Source: Candidatus Aramenus sulfurataquae (GTDB taxonomy: Archaea; Thermoproteota; Thermoprotei_A; Sulfolobales; Sulfolobaceae). Taken from it: a stretch of 64,000 nt of DNA. A model generated the notes under the pieces. It had not been told where the DNA came from. It saw only the letters and a program-made list of their open reading frames with translations, and made no database searches. The stretch is from positions 186,001 through 250,000 of the forward strand of contig ASRH01000001.1 of the NCBI GenBank assembly GCA_000565255.1, written 5' to 3'. A program made the position numbers and the translations under genes. This document shows, piece after piece, positions 26,364 through 38,069 of this stretch; positions within the stretch are counted from its first letter, which is position 1, and every line of letters begins with the position of its first letter.

Positions 26364-26683
26364 AAAAGTCAATAAACTTGAGGAACTTTTAAGTGTTTAC
26401 CCAAATCGATAGCAATTTGCTTTTTCATTACTTTCAAGTATTTATAGATTATGAAAATTTAACATGTCTATTTTATATTATCTCTGTGCACTAATTATAT
26501 CAGATTTAATATCTTTCCTTTAAGCCTAAGCTCTTATGCCCAGCACTAGTCCTATCAAGGACATTCCAACTACTGGTCTAGTTGCATCTTTTTATATGTT
26601 AGCGATAACATATTTCTTTGCGAGATTAGACAAAATCAAAGTAAAGTTTAAACATTTTAAGCAACAATACTCTATGGGAAGAC
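26364..26683. other. 320-bp intergenic region with two promoters and a doubtful small frame
   Basis: The left 150 bp is AT-rich and shows nothing coding. A TATA-like GATTTAATATC near 26502-26512 lies 26-30 bp before an ATG at 26536 that opens a frame reading SPIKDIPTTGLVASFYML. This frame runs on, out of register, over the mutase start to 26736. It could encode a small membrane peptide but is probably spurious. The mutase has its own element, TTTAAACATTTTAA, near 26648-26661. Confidence 0.4.
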
Positions 26684-27103
26684 ATGGAAAAGAGGATAAA
26701 GGTAATTGTGGCCAAGCTTGGACTAGACGGGCATGATAGGGGGGCAAAGGTAATTGCAAGGGCACTAAAAGACGCAGGAATGGAAGTAGTTTATACAGGT
26801 CTTAGACAAACGCCAGAGCAGATAGTAAAGACGGCAGTACAAGAAGACGCTGACGTGATAGGTATTAGTATCTTGAGCGGGGCTCACTTGGAGCTTGTTC
26901 CTAGGGTAGTTGAATTCATGAAGAAGTACGGCTTAAACGACGTGGGATTAGTAGTGGGAGGAGTTATACCACCGCAGGATATAGAGAGGCTTAAGGAGAT
27001 GGGAGTGGACGAAGTGTTTTTGCCAGGATCTAGCTTAAAGGAAGTCGTCGAAAAAGTAAAGTCGGTTGCCTCCAGAAAGAGAGGTATTAAAGTTGAATCG
27101 TGA
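26684..27103 (+). CDS. mcmA2: Methylmalonyl-CoA mutase, B12-binding (small) subunit
   Basis: A 139-residue stand-alone cobalamin-binding domain. DGHDRG at residues 15-20 is the DxHxxG motif whose histidine ligates cobalt, and [13 protein letters not shown] and [11 protein letters not shown] are the other nucleotide-tail contacts. With the separately encoded catalytic subunit it converts methylmalonyl-CoA to succinyl-CoA, a step of the 3-hydroxypropionate/4-hydroxybutyrate CO2-fixation cycle of Sulfolobales. The catalytic subunit gene is not in this window. It overlaps the meaB gene by 11 bp. Confidence 0.93.
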   Translation: MEKRIKVIVAKLGLDGHDRGAKVIARALKDAGMEVVYTGLRQTPEQIVKTAVQEDADVIGISILSGAHLELVPRVVEFMKKYGLNDVGLVVGGVIPPQDIERLKEMGVDEVFLPGSSLKEVVEKVKSVASRKRGIKVES

Positions 27104-28040
27104 GCTCCTCAAAAAGGCAATAGAAGGAGACGAGCTCTCCGTATCAAGGATCTTGACTAAGATAGAGTATTTTTCAGAGGAGGGAATGGAGTACCTAGAA
27201 GAGCTGAGCGCCAGGGCAGGAAGAGCGTACACTATAGGGATCACGGGATCCCCTGGGGCTGGCAAGAGCACTCTAATATCGACTCTGATTGACCACTACA
27301 CCAAGGAGGGGTTAAAGGTTGGAGTAGTCATGGTAGACCCCTCAAGTCCCTTCTCTAAGGGCTCCTTCATGGGAAACAGAATAAGGATGCAGGACAAGAC
27401 CATGAACAAAAACGTGTTCATAAGGAGTCTAGCGTCAAGGGGGTTCCTAGGTGGAGTCTCGGCGGAGGCAATTATGTTAATAGAGGCGTTAGATGGCCTA
27501 GGCTTCGACAAAATAATCCTTGAAACTGTAGGTTCTGGGCAGACGGACACAGACGTTGTTTCGGTAGTTCACTCAATTCTAGTGTTGGCCATACCGGGCA
27601 GCGGGGACGAGATCCAGGCCCTTAAGGCGGGTATCATGGAAATAGGCGATTTCTACGTGGTCAACAAAGCTGACAAACCGGAGGCTGAGGCACTCTACGA
27701 CTCCATTAAGTTCGCCATAGAGAGCGGCGAGACGTTCTGGAGAGATGGATGGAAGCCTCAAGTAGTTAAGGTGAGCGCGCTTAAGGGAATGGGAATAGAG
27801 GAACTCACTAAACGGCTTAGGGAACACGAGGAGTTCGTCAGAGGCGGAGGCCTCTTTGAAAAGAGGATTGTTGAAAGGAGGCACAAGCTAATTGAGCTTT
27901 ACTTAAGGAGGAAGTTAGAGGCTGTCCTAGAGGAAACACTCAAGGAAAACAAGACCACGCTCTCGGAGTACGAAAGTAAGGGGATAAATTTGAATAAGGC
28001 CATTAGAGAAGTATACGAGAGGTTTAAACAGAGGATTTAG
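27093..28040 (+). CDS. meaB: MeaB/ArgK G3E-family GTPase, methylmalonyl-CoA mutase chaperone
   Basis: A 315-residue GTPase with Walker A GSPGAGKS at residues 52-59, [19 protein letters not shown] typical of MeaB, a switch region [13 protein letters not shown] and VNKADKPEA for guanine specificity. MeaB gates cofactor loading and protects the mutase from inactivation. I chose TTG at 27093 because GAGAGGT stands 7 bp upstream and the overlap with mcmA2 is short; TTG at 27066 is also in frame. The 3' end abuts the next, convergent gene. Confidence 0.92.
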   Translation: MNRELLKKAIEGDELSVSRILTKIEYFSEEGMEYLEELSARAGRAYTIGITGSPGAGKSTLISTLIDHYTKEGLKVGVVMVDPSSPFSKGSFMGNRIRMQDKTMNKNVFIRSLASRGFLGGVSAEAIMLIEALDGLGFDKIILETVGSGQTDTDVVSVVHSILVLAIPGSGDEIQALKAGIMEIGDFYVVNKADKPEAEALYDSIKFAIESGETFWRDGWKPQVVKVSALKGMGIEELTKRLREHEEFVRGGGLFEKRIVERRHKLIELYLRRKLEAVLEETLKENKTTLSEYESKGINLNKAIREVYERFKQRI

Positions 28041-28679
28041 TTACTTACCCAATAATCCTTTCCTTTTCATTTCCCTTATAACCAACTCCCCTATCCTAGA
28101 TAAACCGTAGTATTTGTGATGCGTCCTTGTCTCCTTCTTTGGCTTAGACTTTCTGTCTCCGAACTTTATTATCTTAGCTTTGGCCTCCTCTATGAGCCCT
28201 ATTCTTTCGAGCTCCTCTAGTTTGGGCATTATTTCCTCAAGAGTCCTATGCGTTAACTTGGCATAGGTTAACGCATGATCAGCGTTAAGCTCGTCTGCTA
28301 GCTTAAGTATGTTTTTAGCTAGGTCGTCTCCCTTCACTAGCTCTATGTATCCGTTTATCAGTTCCTTCTCGTCTAGGTTTCTGAGTAAATGGTCCCCTTC
28401 TCTTGTCAACTTGAAGTAAGTATGGTGCTTATGGACTTCCGAGCTCAACTTGAACTTGGCCTCAGTGTTCTTTAAGGTAGCTCCGTGAACCCTTTCTATG
28501 AGGCCCAATTTCTCCAGATTATCAAGGATCTCCACGACCTGATCTATGGGTATCTTAGTATTGAGCATTATCGACTTTCCATAATCTACGTTGGCCTTCT
28601 TCAAATGCCTCAGTACCTCTAAGTACCTCTTGTCCTTGAGCACTTCTAGGAGTTTAGATTTGAGTTCCTCTTCCATCAT
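28041..28679 (-). CDS. Two-domain winged-helix protein (DUF2250-like)
   Basis: A 212-residue protein built of two similar halves of about 100 residues, each ending in a histidine-containing turn: KHHTYFKLTREGDHLL in the first and THHKYYGLSRIGELVI in the second. Each half looks like a winged helix, so it may bind DNA or RNA as an internal dimer. It resembles the archaeal DUF2250 family; that assignment is from memory of the pattern. Its ATG overlaps the hydrolase stop. Confidence 0.65.
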   Translation of the reverse strand: MMEEELKSKLLEVLKDKRYLEVLRHLKKANVDYGKSIMLNTKIPIDQVVEILDNLEKLGLIERVHGATLKNTEAKFKLSSEVHKHHTYFKLTREGDHLLRNLDEKELINGYIELVKGDDLAKNILKLADELNADHALTYAKLTHRTLEEIMPKLEELERIGLIEEAKAKIIKFGDRKSKPKKETRTHHKYYGLSRIGELVIREMKRKGLLGK

Positions 28680-29263
28680 AAGCCCTTCAGAAATTCCTTA
28701 ATTTTTTCGTTAAACCCTTTCGGGTCATCAAGGTAGCAAGCGTGTTGATTACCAACGATCTCTAGGCGAGCTGTCTTAACGTGTCTCAGAATAGCCTCGT
28801 AGTTTCTCTTGGGCGATACTGTGTCGTTTTTACCCCATATTAAGAGCACGGGCAATCTATCTAAGTTTGAGAGCTTACTTTCGTAATTTGTGACTCCTAC
28901 CGCTCCAACTAGAATTAGACCTCCTACCTTTTCCCGGTTATCTACGGCGTATGCTAGGACAGCCTCGCCTCCCATAGAGGCCCCTAAAAGTATTGGCCTA
29001 TCGAGCCTTAACGCCTTCACGAATTCTCCTATGAACTCGCTAAGGTTACTAAAGTTCCCTCTTTCCGACCTTCCAAACCCTGGAAAGTCGACAGAGATCG
29101 CCCTAAAGCCAACTTCGGCTATTCCGGATACGGTTCCGGTCTCTTCCCACGTCCTTGCATTGAACCTGGCCCCGTGGTGTAAGATAACAGGCCTGCCATT
29201 TCCCCTCTCTATATAGTGTATCTTAGCACCCCCTACTTCCACGTAGTTCTCGAGAAGTTCCAT
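28676..29263 (-). CDS. Alpha/beta-hydrolase
   Basis: A short (195-residue) alpha/beta-hydrolase. The nucleophile elbow is GASMGG, the acid is in WGKNDTVSP and the histidine in VGNQHACYL. The oxyanion segment LHHGARFNARTW is near residue 30. It lacks much of the usual cap domain. Substrate unknown. It is the first gene of a two-gene unit with the winged-helix protein. Confidence 0.85.
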   Translation of the reverse strand: MELLENYVEVGGAKIHYIERGNGRPVILHHGARFNARTWEETGTVSGIAEVGFRAISVDFPGFGRSERGNFSNLSEFIGEFVKALRLDRPILLGASMGGEAVLAYAVDNREKVGGLILVGAVGVTNYESKLSNLDRLPVLLIWGKNDTVSPKRNYEAILRHVKTARLEIVGNQHACYLDDPKGFNEKIKEFLKGL

Positions 29264-29378
29264 AAGGAAATGTATATTTTAGCAGTTAAAAAGTTTCTGA
29301 ATATTATTGCAAATATATAATTTTTTAAGAAATAAAGGTAATTTAAGGCTTAAATTATATAAAAATTTTCGAAACAAA

Positions 29379-29403
29379 GTTTTTTAAATATGTCCGCAGA
29401 CAT
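29379..29403 (+). promoter_or_regulatory. sqr promoter with small dyad
   Basis: A TATA element, GTTTTTTAAATATG, is centred about 32 bp before the ATG at 29418. It is immediately followed by the inverted repeat ATGTC-CGCA-GACAT (29390-29403), between TATA box and start, where a repressor would block transcription. The upstream 115 bp is AT-rich and otherwise empty. Confidence 0.5.
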
Positions 29404-29411
29404 CTTTATGA

Positions 29412-31483
<2,072 letters not shown>

Positions 31484-31539
31484 AACCTTTTTACCCTTTA
31501 CCTCCAATTTTCAATTAAACTCGTACTAGTGTGTTCTAA

Positions 31540-31557
31540 TCTTTCTTGAGAGAAAGA
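31540..31557. repeat. Short hairpin between DUF1641 and psmB
   Basis: Arms TCTTTCT and AGAAAGA around a TGAG loop, 57 bp after the DUF1641 stop and before the psmB promoter. It could act in 3'-end formation of the sqr transcript or as an operator for psmB. Confidence 0.35.
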
Positions 31558-31573
31558 GTCCTCTTAAGAAAGT

Positions 31574-31584
31574 TTCATATATCT
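31574..31584 (+). promoter_or_regulatory. Probable TATA box of psmB
   Basis: TTCATATATCT is centred 33 bp before the ATG at 31612. A downstream open frame begins at 31546 but has no promoter at the right spacing and precedes the conserved proteasome start. Confidence 0.4.
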
Positions 31585-31611
31585 TCTACTAATTATTATA
31601 GACGGGTAATT

Positions 31612-32226
31612 ATGGAAACTAAGATTAAAGTCCTCAAGGGCACTACAACGGTTGGCATAGTGGCAAGGGATTCAGTAGTTCTAGCAGCTGACAGGAGAGC
31701 AAGCGCGGGTTTCTTTGTTGCAAACAAGATGGTAAGGAAAATACTTTACATTACAGACAAAATAGGAGTAACTACAGCTGGGAGCGTTGCAGATCTTCAA
31801 TTTATCTACAATATATTAAAGAACTTGTACCACTATAACTACGTTGCCGGGAATAGACCTACTACGGTAAAAGCGCTAGCAACCTATTTGGCTAACCTTC
31901 TTTCCCAGAACAAGTATTTTCCTTACGTTGTCCAAATCCTTTTAGGTGGTTTCGACAATGCGCCCCGGCTGTTTAACCTAGATTATTTCGGCGACATGAC
32001 GGAGGAGAAGTACGTAGCTACTGGATCTGGGTCTCCAGTAGCAATGGGCGTCTTAGAAGACGGGTATAGCGAAAACATAAGCGGTGACGAGGCTATGGAT
32101 CTGGCAGCCAGAGCGGTTCTAGCCGCGATTAAAAGGGACTCGTATACCGGAACCGGGGTCATAGTCACCAAGATAGACCCTACAGGACATGTAGAGAAAG
32201 AAGTTTACCCAAACAAGAAGATTTAA
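31612..32226 (+). CDS. psmB: 20S proteasome beta subunit (catalytic type)
   Basis: A 204-residue beta subunit with a ten-residue propeptide ending in Gly10; autocleavage would expose Thr11 (mature Thr1, TTTVGIV). Mature Asp17 (in LAADRRAS) and Lys33 (VRKILY) are present, so the subunit should be active. Sulfolobales have two beta paralogues; this one keeps all catalytic residues. It degrades unfolded and, in division, ESCRT-III proteins such as the CdvB relative encoded at 59502. Confidence 0.94.
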   Translation: METKIKVLKGTTTVGIVARDSVVLAADRRASAGFFVANKMVRKILYITDKIGVTTAGSVADLQFIYNILKNLYHYNYVAGNRPTTVKALATYLANLLSQNKYFPYVVQILLGGFDNAPRLFNLDYFGDMTEEKYVATGSGSPVAMGVLEDGYSENISGDEAMDLAARAVLAAIKRDSYTGTGVIVTKIDPTGHVEKEVYPNKKI

Positions 32227-32251
32227 GGTAGTTTTTATTATATTCCTAATT

Positions 32252-32692
32252 ATGGAAGTAAGGTCGGTTTTCAAGAACGGAGAGCCTATCCCCGCAAAGT
32301 ACACATGTGATGGAGATAACGTTTCACCTCCCCTACAATGGGACAAAGTGGAGAAGGCCAAAACTTACGCTGTTATTGTAGAGGATCCTGATGCCCCTGG
32401 AGGGACTTTCTATCACTGGGTTATTTATAACTTGAAGGTAAATTCCCTGCCGGAGGGGGTTAAGAGAGAGTCTGAGCTCGGAATTCAGGGTCTAAATGAC
32501 TTCGGAGAAGTGGGGTATGGAGGGCCTTGTCCCCCAAGAACTCATGGAGCTCACAGATACTACTTTAACGTCTATGCGTTGGACGTAGAACTTCCTGCAA
32601 AGCATAACATGACTGCCGAGAAGTTAAAGGAGATGATGAGTGACCACATCATAGACAAGGGCTCAATAATGGGAACTTATAAGAGGAAGTGA
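32252..32692 (+). CDS. PEBP/YbhB-family protein
   Basis: A 146-residue phosphatidylethanolamine-binding-protein fold. EDPDAPGGTFYHWVIYN and GPCPPRTHGAHRYYFNVYAL are the two ligand-pocket signatures of bacterial and archaeal Raf-kinase-inhibitor-like proteins. Molecular role in archaea is unknown. It follows psmB by 25 bp and may share its transcript. Confidence 0.9.
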   Translation: MEVRSVFKNGEPIPAKYTCDGDNVSPPLQWDKVEKAKTYAVIVEDPDAPGGTFYHWVIYNLKVNSLPEGVKRESELGIQGLNDFGEVGYGGPCPPRTHGAHRYYFNVYALDVELPAKHNMTAEKLKEMMSDHIIDKGSIMGTYKRK

Positions 32693-32732
32693 GGAAGTAT
32701 CGCTTTTATTTTTAGTTTATCATTATTTTAGT

Positions 32733-33725
32733 ATGGTAGAAGCTAGCGAGGAGGTTTTGTGGGCTGAGAAGTACAGACCTAGGACACTTGACGACATAGT
32801 TAACCAGACCGATATAGTGAATAGGCTGAAGAAGTTCGTCCAAGAGAAGAACATGCCTCACCTTCTCTTCGCAGGGCCTCCAGGTACTGGAAAGACCACT
32901 GCTGCTCTAGCTTTAGTGCACGACCTCTACGGCGAGAACTACGAGCAGTTCTTCCTTGAACTGAACGCCAGTGATGAAAGGGGAATAGACGTGATCAGAA
33001 ACAAGGTAAAGGAGTTCGCCAGAACAATGATACCTTCTAACGTACCATTCAAGGTAATTCTGCTGGACGAGGCGGATAACATGACGGCAGATGCTCAACA
33101 AGCGCTCAGGAGAACTATGGAGATGTACACAGAAACTACTAGATTCATCCTAGCATGTAACTACTTAAGCAAGATAATTGACCCAATACAGTCAAGGACA
33201 GCTCTATTTAGGTTTTACCCCCTGAAGAAGGAGGACGTAGTTGGGAGACTGGAATACATAGCTAAGAATGAGAAAGTGTCCTACGATCCAAAAGCCCTTG
33301 AGACGATATACGAGGTTACAATGGGGGACATGAGAAAGTCCATCAATATACTTCAGGCAGCATCGTCGTACGGTAAAGTCACAGTGGAGACAGTATATAA
33401 AGTATTGGGATTCGCCCAGCCTAAGGAAGTAAGGGACATGTTAAACCTCGCACTTAAGGGAAAATTCCTAGATGCTAGAGAAAAACTCAGGTCACTCATT
33501 GTGACCTACGGACTCTCCGGGGAGGACATAGTCAAGCAAGTGCACAGGGAACTTACCTCTAACGAGATCCAGATCCCAGAGGAACTAAGGGTACTTCTGA
33601 TGGACTACGTAGGCGAAGTTGAGTTTAGAATTATTGAAGGTGCAGACGACGAAATACAGCTATCTAGCCTACTTGCGAAAATAGCAATTTACGGCAACAA
33701 GTACCTAGGTAATAGCAATGAGTAG
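32733..33725 (+). CDS. rfcS: Replication factor C small subunit
   Basis: A 330-residue AAA+ clamp-loader subunit with Walker [10 protein letters not shown], Walker [10 protein letters not shown] and the arginine finger in SRTALFRF. Four copies join one large subunit to load PCNA on primed DNA. The stop overlaps the rfcL start (ATGAGTAG). Order rfcS-rfcL is the standard Sulfolobales arrangement. Confidence 0.97.
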   Translation: MVEASEEVLWAEKYRPRTLDDIVNQTDIVNRLKKFVQEKNMPHLLFAGPPGTGKTTAALALVHDLYGENYEQFFLELNASDERGIDVIRNKVKEFARTMIPSNVPFKVILLDEADNMTADAQQALRRTMEMYTETTRFILACNYLSKIIDPIQSRTALFRFYPLKKEDVVGRLEYIAKNEKVSYDPKALETIYEVTMGDMRKSINILQAASSYGKVTVETVYKVLGFAQPKEVRDMLNLALKGKFLDAREKLRSLIVTYGLSGEDIVKQVHRELTSNEIQIPEELRVLLMDYVGEVEFRIIEGADDEIQLSSLLAKIAIYGNKYLGNSNE

Positions 33726-35022
33726 GGTTCCTTGGATAATAAAGTACAGACCTAAAAGTTTGAACGAAATTGAGAACCAGGACGACGTAAAGGAGCAAGT
33801 AAAACAGTGGATGGACTCGTGGCTAAAGGGAAAACCTGAGGCAAAGGCAATATTACTTTACGGCCCTCCAGGCTCAGGCAAGACGACGCTTGCACTAGCC
33901 TTGGCACGCGATTACAAAATGGAACTCCTTGAGATGAATGCCAGTGACAGCAGAAACTTAACTGCAATAAAGAACATTGCTGAAAGGGCAGCTACTAGTG
34001 GTTCCTTGTTCGGGACTAGGGGAAAGATTATATTCTTGGACGAGGTCGATGGAATTAACACAAAGGAGGACACGGGAGCCATACCTGCTATCCTTGAGCT
34101 AATACAGAAGACAAAATACCCAGTGATAATGGCCGCTAACGACCCTTGGGATCCCTCGCTGAGAGAACTGAGGAACTCTGCCAAGATGATAGAAGTGAAG
34201 AAACTTGGAAAGTACGCCTTAAAGAGGATACTAACTAAAATATGTCAAAACGAAAAAATAGAGTGCGAAGACGAAGCGCTTAGCTCAATCATAGACCTAA
34301 GTGATGGGGACGCTAGATACGCAATAAATATCCTTCAATCGGTGGCGGAAGGATACAAAAAGGTAACGAAAAAACTAGTAGAGGAAATATCCAGAAGGAA
34401 GGAAAGCGAGCTTGACCCCTTCGAAACACTGAGGAGCGTCTTCTGGGCCAAGTACGCTTGGCAGGCAAAGAACGCCGTGACTAGTTCGCAAGTCGATTAC
34501 GACCTACTCATTAAGTGGTTCTCGGAAAACATACCCCTCCAGTACAGCAACATGGAGGACGTATGGAGGGCGTACGACGCACTCTCTAGGGCTTCGATCT
34601 TCTTAACTAGGGCAAAGCTCTCCGACTGGGGGCTATTAAGCTATGTATTTGACCTCATGGGCCCCGGGGTGGCGCTGGCGGAGAAGGGGAAGGGAAAGCC
34701 AGGGTGGAAAGCCAAATGGGTAAAATATCAGTTCCCTCAAACAATACAACTTCTCTCTAAAACGAAAGAAACAAGGGAAATGATGAACTCAATTCTGGAA
34801 AAAATCGGAAAAAAGATGCATTCATCAACACAGAAGGTACTCAATGACGTATATCCCTTCTTTACGCAATACTACAACGAGAAAATGGGAGAAAAACTCG
34901 ACTTCTCGCCTCGAGAGAGGGAATATGTCATAAACTTAAGAGGAAGAAGAGAAGAAACAGGAGAACAACCAGAAGAGAAGCGCACAAAGAGATACTATAA
35001 GAGGAACACTAGAAGGACTTAA
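33718..35022 (+). CDS. rfcL: Replication factor C large subunit
   Basis: A 434-residue clamp-loader large subunit: Walker [10 protein letters not shown], Walker [11 protein letters not shown] and a C-terminal collar domain. The extreme C-terminus is highly charged ([20 protein letters not shown]) and no clear PIP box is visible there. It is coupled to rfcS and overlaps moaC by 14 bp at the 3' ends. Confidence 0.96.
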   Translation: MSRVPWIIKYRPKSLNEIENQDDVKEQVKQWMDSWLKGKPEAKAILLYGPPGSGKTTLALALARDYKMELLEMNASDSRNLTAIKNIAERAATSGSLFGTRGKIIFLDEVDGINTKEDTGAIPAILELIQKTKYPVIMAANDPWDPSLRELRNSAKMIEVKKLGKYALKRILTKICQNEKIECEDEALSSIIDLSDGDARYAINILQSVAEGYKKVTKKLVEEISRRKESELDPFETLRSVFWAKYAWQAKNAVTSSQVDYDLLIKWFSENIPLQYSNMEDVWRAYDALSRASIFLTRAKLSDWGLLSYVFDLMGPGVALAEKGKGKPGWKAKWVKYQFPQTIQLLSKTKETREMMNSILEKIGKKMHSSTQKVLNDVYPFFTQYYNEKMGEKLDFSPREREYVINLRGRREETGEQPEEKRTKRYYKRNTRRT

Positions 35023-35449
35023 CCTTGCTCACTACCTTTATCCCTTCTATAGACGTTGAAGGATATTGCCCGTTTTCGTCCTTTTCATATTGCTTCGTCA
35101 TATCCCATACTGTGAGCAAAGCAACTGAGACTGAAGTTAAGGCTTCCATCTCCACGCCTGTCTTATAGTGGGCCCTTATTGTAGATCTGACTTTAACTTT
35201 GTCTTCCTCTAGCTCTACCTCAACGTTAACGTACTCTAGGGGAATTGGGTGACACATTGGTAACAATTCGGGGGTCTTCTTTGCAGCCATGATTCCGGCG
35301 ACCTTTGCTACCGCTATAACATCGCCCTTCTCTATCTCCCCCTTCCTTATCCTTTCAATAGTGCTGGGCTTAAGCTTTATATACCCCTCAGCTACTGCCT
35401 CCCTTAAAACTACGTCCTTAGACGATATGTCAACCATCCTAGCGCTCAT
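35009..35449 (-). CDS. moaC: Cyclic pyranopterin monophosphate synthase
   Basis: A 146-residue MoaC, full length for the family. [37 protein letters not shown] and an N-terminal [12 protein letters not shown] are the conserved elements. It makes cPMP in molybdopterin synthesis. ATG overlaps the stop of the small winged-helix gene, so moaC belongs to the cdc6-2 transcript. Confidence 0.95.
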   Translation of the reverse strand: MSARMVDISSKDVVLREAVAEGYIKLKPSTIERIRKGEIEKGDVIAVAKVAGIMAAKKTPELLPMCHPIPLEYVNVEVELEEDKVKVRSTIRAHYKTGVEMEALTSVSVALLTVWDMTKQYEKDENGQYPSTSIEGIKVVSKVKSF

Positions 35450-35652
35450 ATTTCCTCAATTTCTTCAAGAAGGTTTCTAAGAATTATAACTTTATGGTTA
35501 GAATAGTTAAGTTTAACGACCTTAACTCTTCCAACTTCAATCACTTCTATGTATTCCTTCCCCTTCAAGTACTCCAGTTCCTCTTTCAATATCGAGAATC
35601 GAACTCCAGATAGCTTGGCCAACTTTGAAACGCTCAACTCCCCATACTTCAT
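35446..35652 (-). CDS. Small winged-helix protein between cdc6-2 and moaC
   Basis: A 68-residue winged helix (VSKLAKLSGVRFSILKEELEYL is the HTH). The frame is open 23 codons upstream of the ATG, to GGA after a stop, and its last 14 codons (RAYQRLKVLLALMKYGEL across the ATG) read like the usual first helix of this fold, yet no ATG, GTG or TTG exists there. Either the domain is truncated or a rare start is used. It lies 46 bp after cdc6-2. Confidence 0.65.
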   Translation of the reverse strand: MKYGELSVSKLAKLSGVRFSILKEELEYLKGKEYIEVIEVGRVKVVKLNYSNHKVIILRNLLEEIEEI

Positions 35653-35698
35653 GAGGGCTAATAGGACCTTTAGCCTCTGATAAGCCCTAGAGTTAAGT

Positions 35699-36937
35699 CT
35701 ACTCTTCTCTTGTATTAATCCTCACCCTAATCTGTTTGTTCACGTAATCCTCTAGGTCTTGCGTGACCGGAAAAGCGAGAGATATCAACGTTGTCCTCCC
35801 CCTAAGTCCCTTACCGCTCTGACGCGTATTGAGAACGCCCATTAGCCTCAACCTCCTCACGTATTCATAAACCTGGGTGTGCCTCCTTGGCTCCTCTCCA
35901 AGGTCCCTGCACACTTGTTGGTACTCCTCTTCTACCCTTCCCATCGGAAACTCGTCGTCCTTATACCTCTTAGTGAGGTTCATGACAGCCTTTATGAGGA
36001 GGAGGTTGTGGAGCTCTAGGTCGCCTATCTCGTCGAGGATAATGCTAGCCTCTTGGTTCAGTTTCGAGTTAGCGAGTTTAGCGTGTTCTACCGTGACAAT
36101 TGGAGACCTCTCCCTATCTGCTATTTCGCCCGCTAGCTCCAAGGTTTCTATGGACAACCTTGCGTTACCACTACCCCCTTTGTCGAAACCGTTCACGTCA
36201 GCTATGTACCTAATGGTCTCGTCCATTACAGCGTTCTCCTGAAAAGCCTCTGTCACCCTATCGCGCAATATGTCGTAAAGCTCCGAAGAGCTATAGGGCT
36301 TGAACTCTATTATGTTTCTGAGTATGTGATCCTTCACGCTCTTATCCAATGAGTTTATGTACGACAGGTCCCTCGCTATGAAGATGTAACTGATCCTCTT
36401 CACTGCAGCAGACAGCTCGTCGTAAAGCCTTACCAAGAAGTATACGTCCTCTTGAGGGGAGGTGTTGACGAAATAGTCAAACTCGTCTAGGGCAACAATA
36501 ACGTATATGTTTCTTCTATCCAAGTAGTCGTGGATGACCTTAAAGACCTCCTGGGAGGACAGTCCCCTGACGGGTATGGGAAGCTTTAGTGTGTTGGCAA
36601 CTTCGAGGGTTAAGAGGTAAAGAGTCCTCTGTCTGTGACAGTTGATATGAACGTATTCTACCTTAATTCCCTTCTTATTGACGACTTCCTTAAAGCTCCT
36701 TCCAAATAACTTTACGGTGGCTGTCTTTCCAGTCCCCGTCCTCCCCCAGATGACTGCCCTAACTGAGGTGTTCCCTGGGTCATTTATCACTTCCTTAAAA
36801 GCTGTTGTGAGCTCCCTTATCTTGTCCTCCCTGTGTAGAAGCCTCTTGGGTAGGTAGTCTGGGGAGAGCACAGCCTTTTCTCTAAACACAGAAGGAGCGT
36901 TAAGTTCCGAGCTTATAATATCCATAGGGTCAGACAT
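35699..36937 (-). CDS. cdc6-2: Orc1/Cdc6 initiator paralogue (Cdc6-2 type)
   Basis: A 412-residue AAA+ protein with Walker A GRTGTGKTATVK, Walker B VIVALDEFDYF, sensor IARDLSYI and a C-terminal winged helix. Position next to rfc, moaC, gins23 and mcm is that of the Sulfolobus Cdc6-2 gene, which is thought to act as a regulator rather than origin activator. The 43-bp upstream gap has no ORB-like repeats, in line with absence of an origin here. Confidence 0.92.
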   Translation of the reverse strand: MSDPMDIISSELNAPSVFREKAVLSPDYLPKRLLHREDKIRELTTAFKEVINDPGNTSVRAVIWGRTGTGKTATVKLFGRSFKEVVNKKGIKVEYVHINCHRQRTLYLLTLEVANTLKLPIPVRGLSSQEVFKVIHDYLDRRNIYVIVALDEFDYFVNTSPQEDVYFLVRLYDELSAAVKRISYIFIARDLSYINSLDKSVKDHILRNIIEFKPYSSSELYDILRDRVTEAFQENAVMDETIRYIADVNGFDKGGSGNARLSIETLELAGEIADRERSPIVTVEHAKLANSKLNQEASIILDEIGDLELHNLLLIKAVMNLTKRYKDDEFPMGRVEEEYQQVCRDLGEEPRRHTQVYEYVRRLRLMGVLNTRQSGKGLRGRTTLISLAFPVTQDLEDYVNKQIRVRINTREE

Positions 36938-36980
36938 AACTTTCGCCTATACGTAATTGTTCGTGGTATTACTATTTATT

Positions 36981-37487
36981 TTAACTTAGACTCTTAACCG
37001 AAACTTTTTCCTGATCCTTTCCCATGAGGGAGACATACGCAGTGTCGTTAATTACGTTTACGTGAACGACCTTCTCTGGGTTCTTGTAATCTACCTCGGC
37101 TATTCCCTTAAGCCTTAAGCCTATCCCTATCTCTAGGACTTTACAGTCGAAATCGCTTGCCCTTACGTAGCAGTTCACAAAGAACTTAGCAACCTTTGAC
37201 TTAAGTAAGAGCTCAGATATCTCGTCAATTATTGCTCTAACGTCGCTAGAAGGAAAGGATCCGAGCACAGGAAAGATCTTCCTCGCGCACGAGGGAGGGG
37301 CTGATATAACGAGACCGTATGCCTCAAAAGAAGGCAAGGAGGTCTTAACCAGCACTACGTTTTGGACGACCTCTTCAGCCTGGGCTGTCTCGTCTTTCAA
37401 TATAATCCTGTTTAAGACCTCCGAGACGCACTTTTTCCCCTTGCTTGGAGCAGTAGTAATCACAAGCTTAACTTCCTTTGAAGTCAT
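36981..37487 (-). CDS. THUMP-domain RNA-binding protein
   Basis: A 168-residue protein whose first half (PSKGKKCVSEVLNRI ... AEEVVQNVVLVKTSLPS) and second half (LGLRLKGIAEVDYKNPEKVVHVNVINDTAYVSLMG) fit the THUMP domain of tRNA-modifying enzymes, without a methyltransferase or deaminase domain. Stand-alone THUMP proteins, like yeast Tan1, assist tRNA acetylation at C12. ATG at 37487 is preferred over TTG at 37493. Divergent from gins23. Confidence 0.78.
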   Translation of the reverse strand: MTSKEVKLVITTAPSKGKKCVSEVLNRIILKDETAQAEEVVQNVVLVKTSLPSFEAYGLVISAPPSCARKIFPVLGSFPSSDVRAIIDEISELLLKSKVAKFFVNCYVRASDFDCKVLEIGIGLRLKGIAEVDYKNPEKVVHVNVINDTAYVSLMGKDQEKVSVKSLS

Positions 37488-37529
37488 TAGCAAAATAACT
37501 CTAAAGCCATGCCATATAATTAATTTTCT

Positions 37530-38069
37530 GTGTTCAAAACTAAGTTAAGGGCTTTGAAAAGACTTTCGCTTACTCAGAAACAGAAAGTATTAGTTCTGGA
37601 CGACAGTGGACAAATTGACCTGGGATTTTGCCAGATCTCCTTATACAAGGGGAGCGAGAACGAGGTACCCCTTTGGCTGGCCAAAGAGCTAGAGAGGTTA
37701 GGTAAGGCAAAAGTGAATAGGCCAAGCCTAGAGGACTTAGGCAGGTTACTTTTTCAGGAGAAGCAAAACGTCAACATCCCCGCGTCCATCCTCAAGCTGG
37801 ACAAGGACTTCTATCTCCTTAGCAAGTTCCTAGAGAGAGAATTAAAGGGCTCAAATAGCCTAGAGGACCTAGAAAAGCTAAAGAGGTACTATTCGGTTAT
37901 GAAGGAGCTATCGACCATAAGGCTCAGGAAGATTATACAGTTAGCCCTCTTGAATATAAATGAACAAAACCTTATAAGTAGAATGAGCAGAGAAGAATAT
38001 TTGGTATATCAGACTGTGAGCGAGATTATAAAGAATTACTACGGTGAGATAGTTGGAAACTCAAGTTGA
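37530..38069 (+). CDS. gins23: GINS complex subunit Gins23
   Basis: A 179-residue GINS subunit with the B domain first (VLVLDDSGQIDLGFCQISLYKG) and helical A domain after, the Psf2/Psf3 order. It binds MCM and the Cdc45/RecJ-like protein in the CMG helicase. GTG start. The gene overlaps mcm by 17 bp, as in Sulfolobus, confirming the pairing. Confidence 0.88.
   Translation: MFKTKLRALKRLSLTQKQKVLVLDDSGQIDLGFCQISLYKGSENEVPLWLAKELERLGKAKVNRPSLEDLGRLLFQEKQNVNIPASILKLDKDFYLLSKFLERELKGSNSLEDLEKLKRYYSVMKELSTIRLRKIIQLALLNINEQNLISRMSREEYLVYQTVSEIIKNYYGEIVGNSS

Noticed and set aside
26536-26736. 66-codon frame upstream of mcmA2
   Set aside because: Has a TATA-like element and one hydrophobic stretch, but its last 17 codons are the mutase gene read out of frame, and no SD or family supports it. 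Kept only as a note.
35699-36980. Replication origin next to cdc6-2
   Set aside because: The short upstream gap has no ORB-type repeats and no A/T-rich unwinding tract; Sulfolobus origins lie at other loci.
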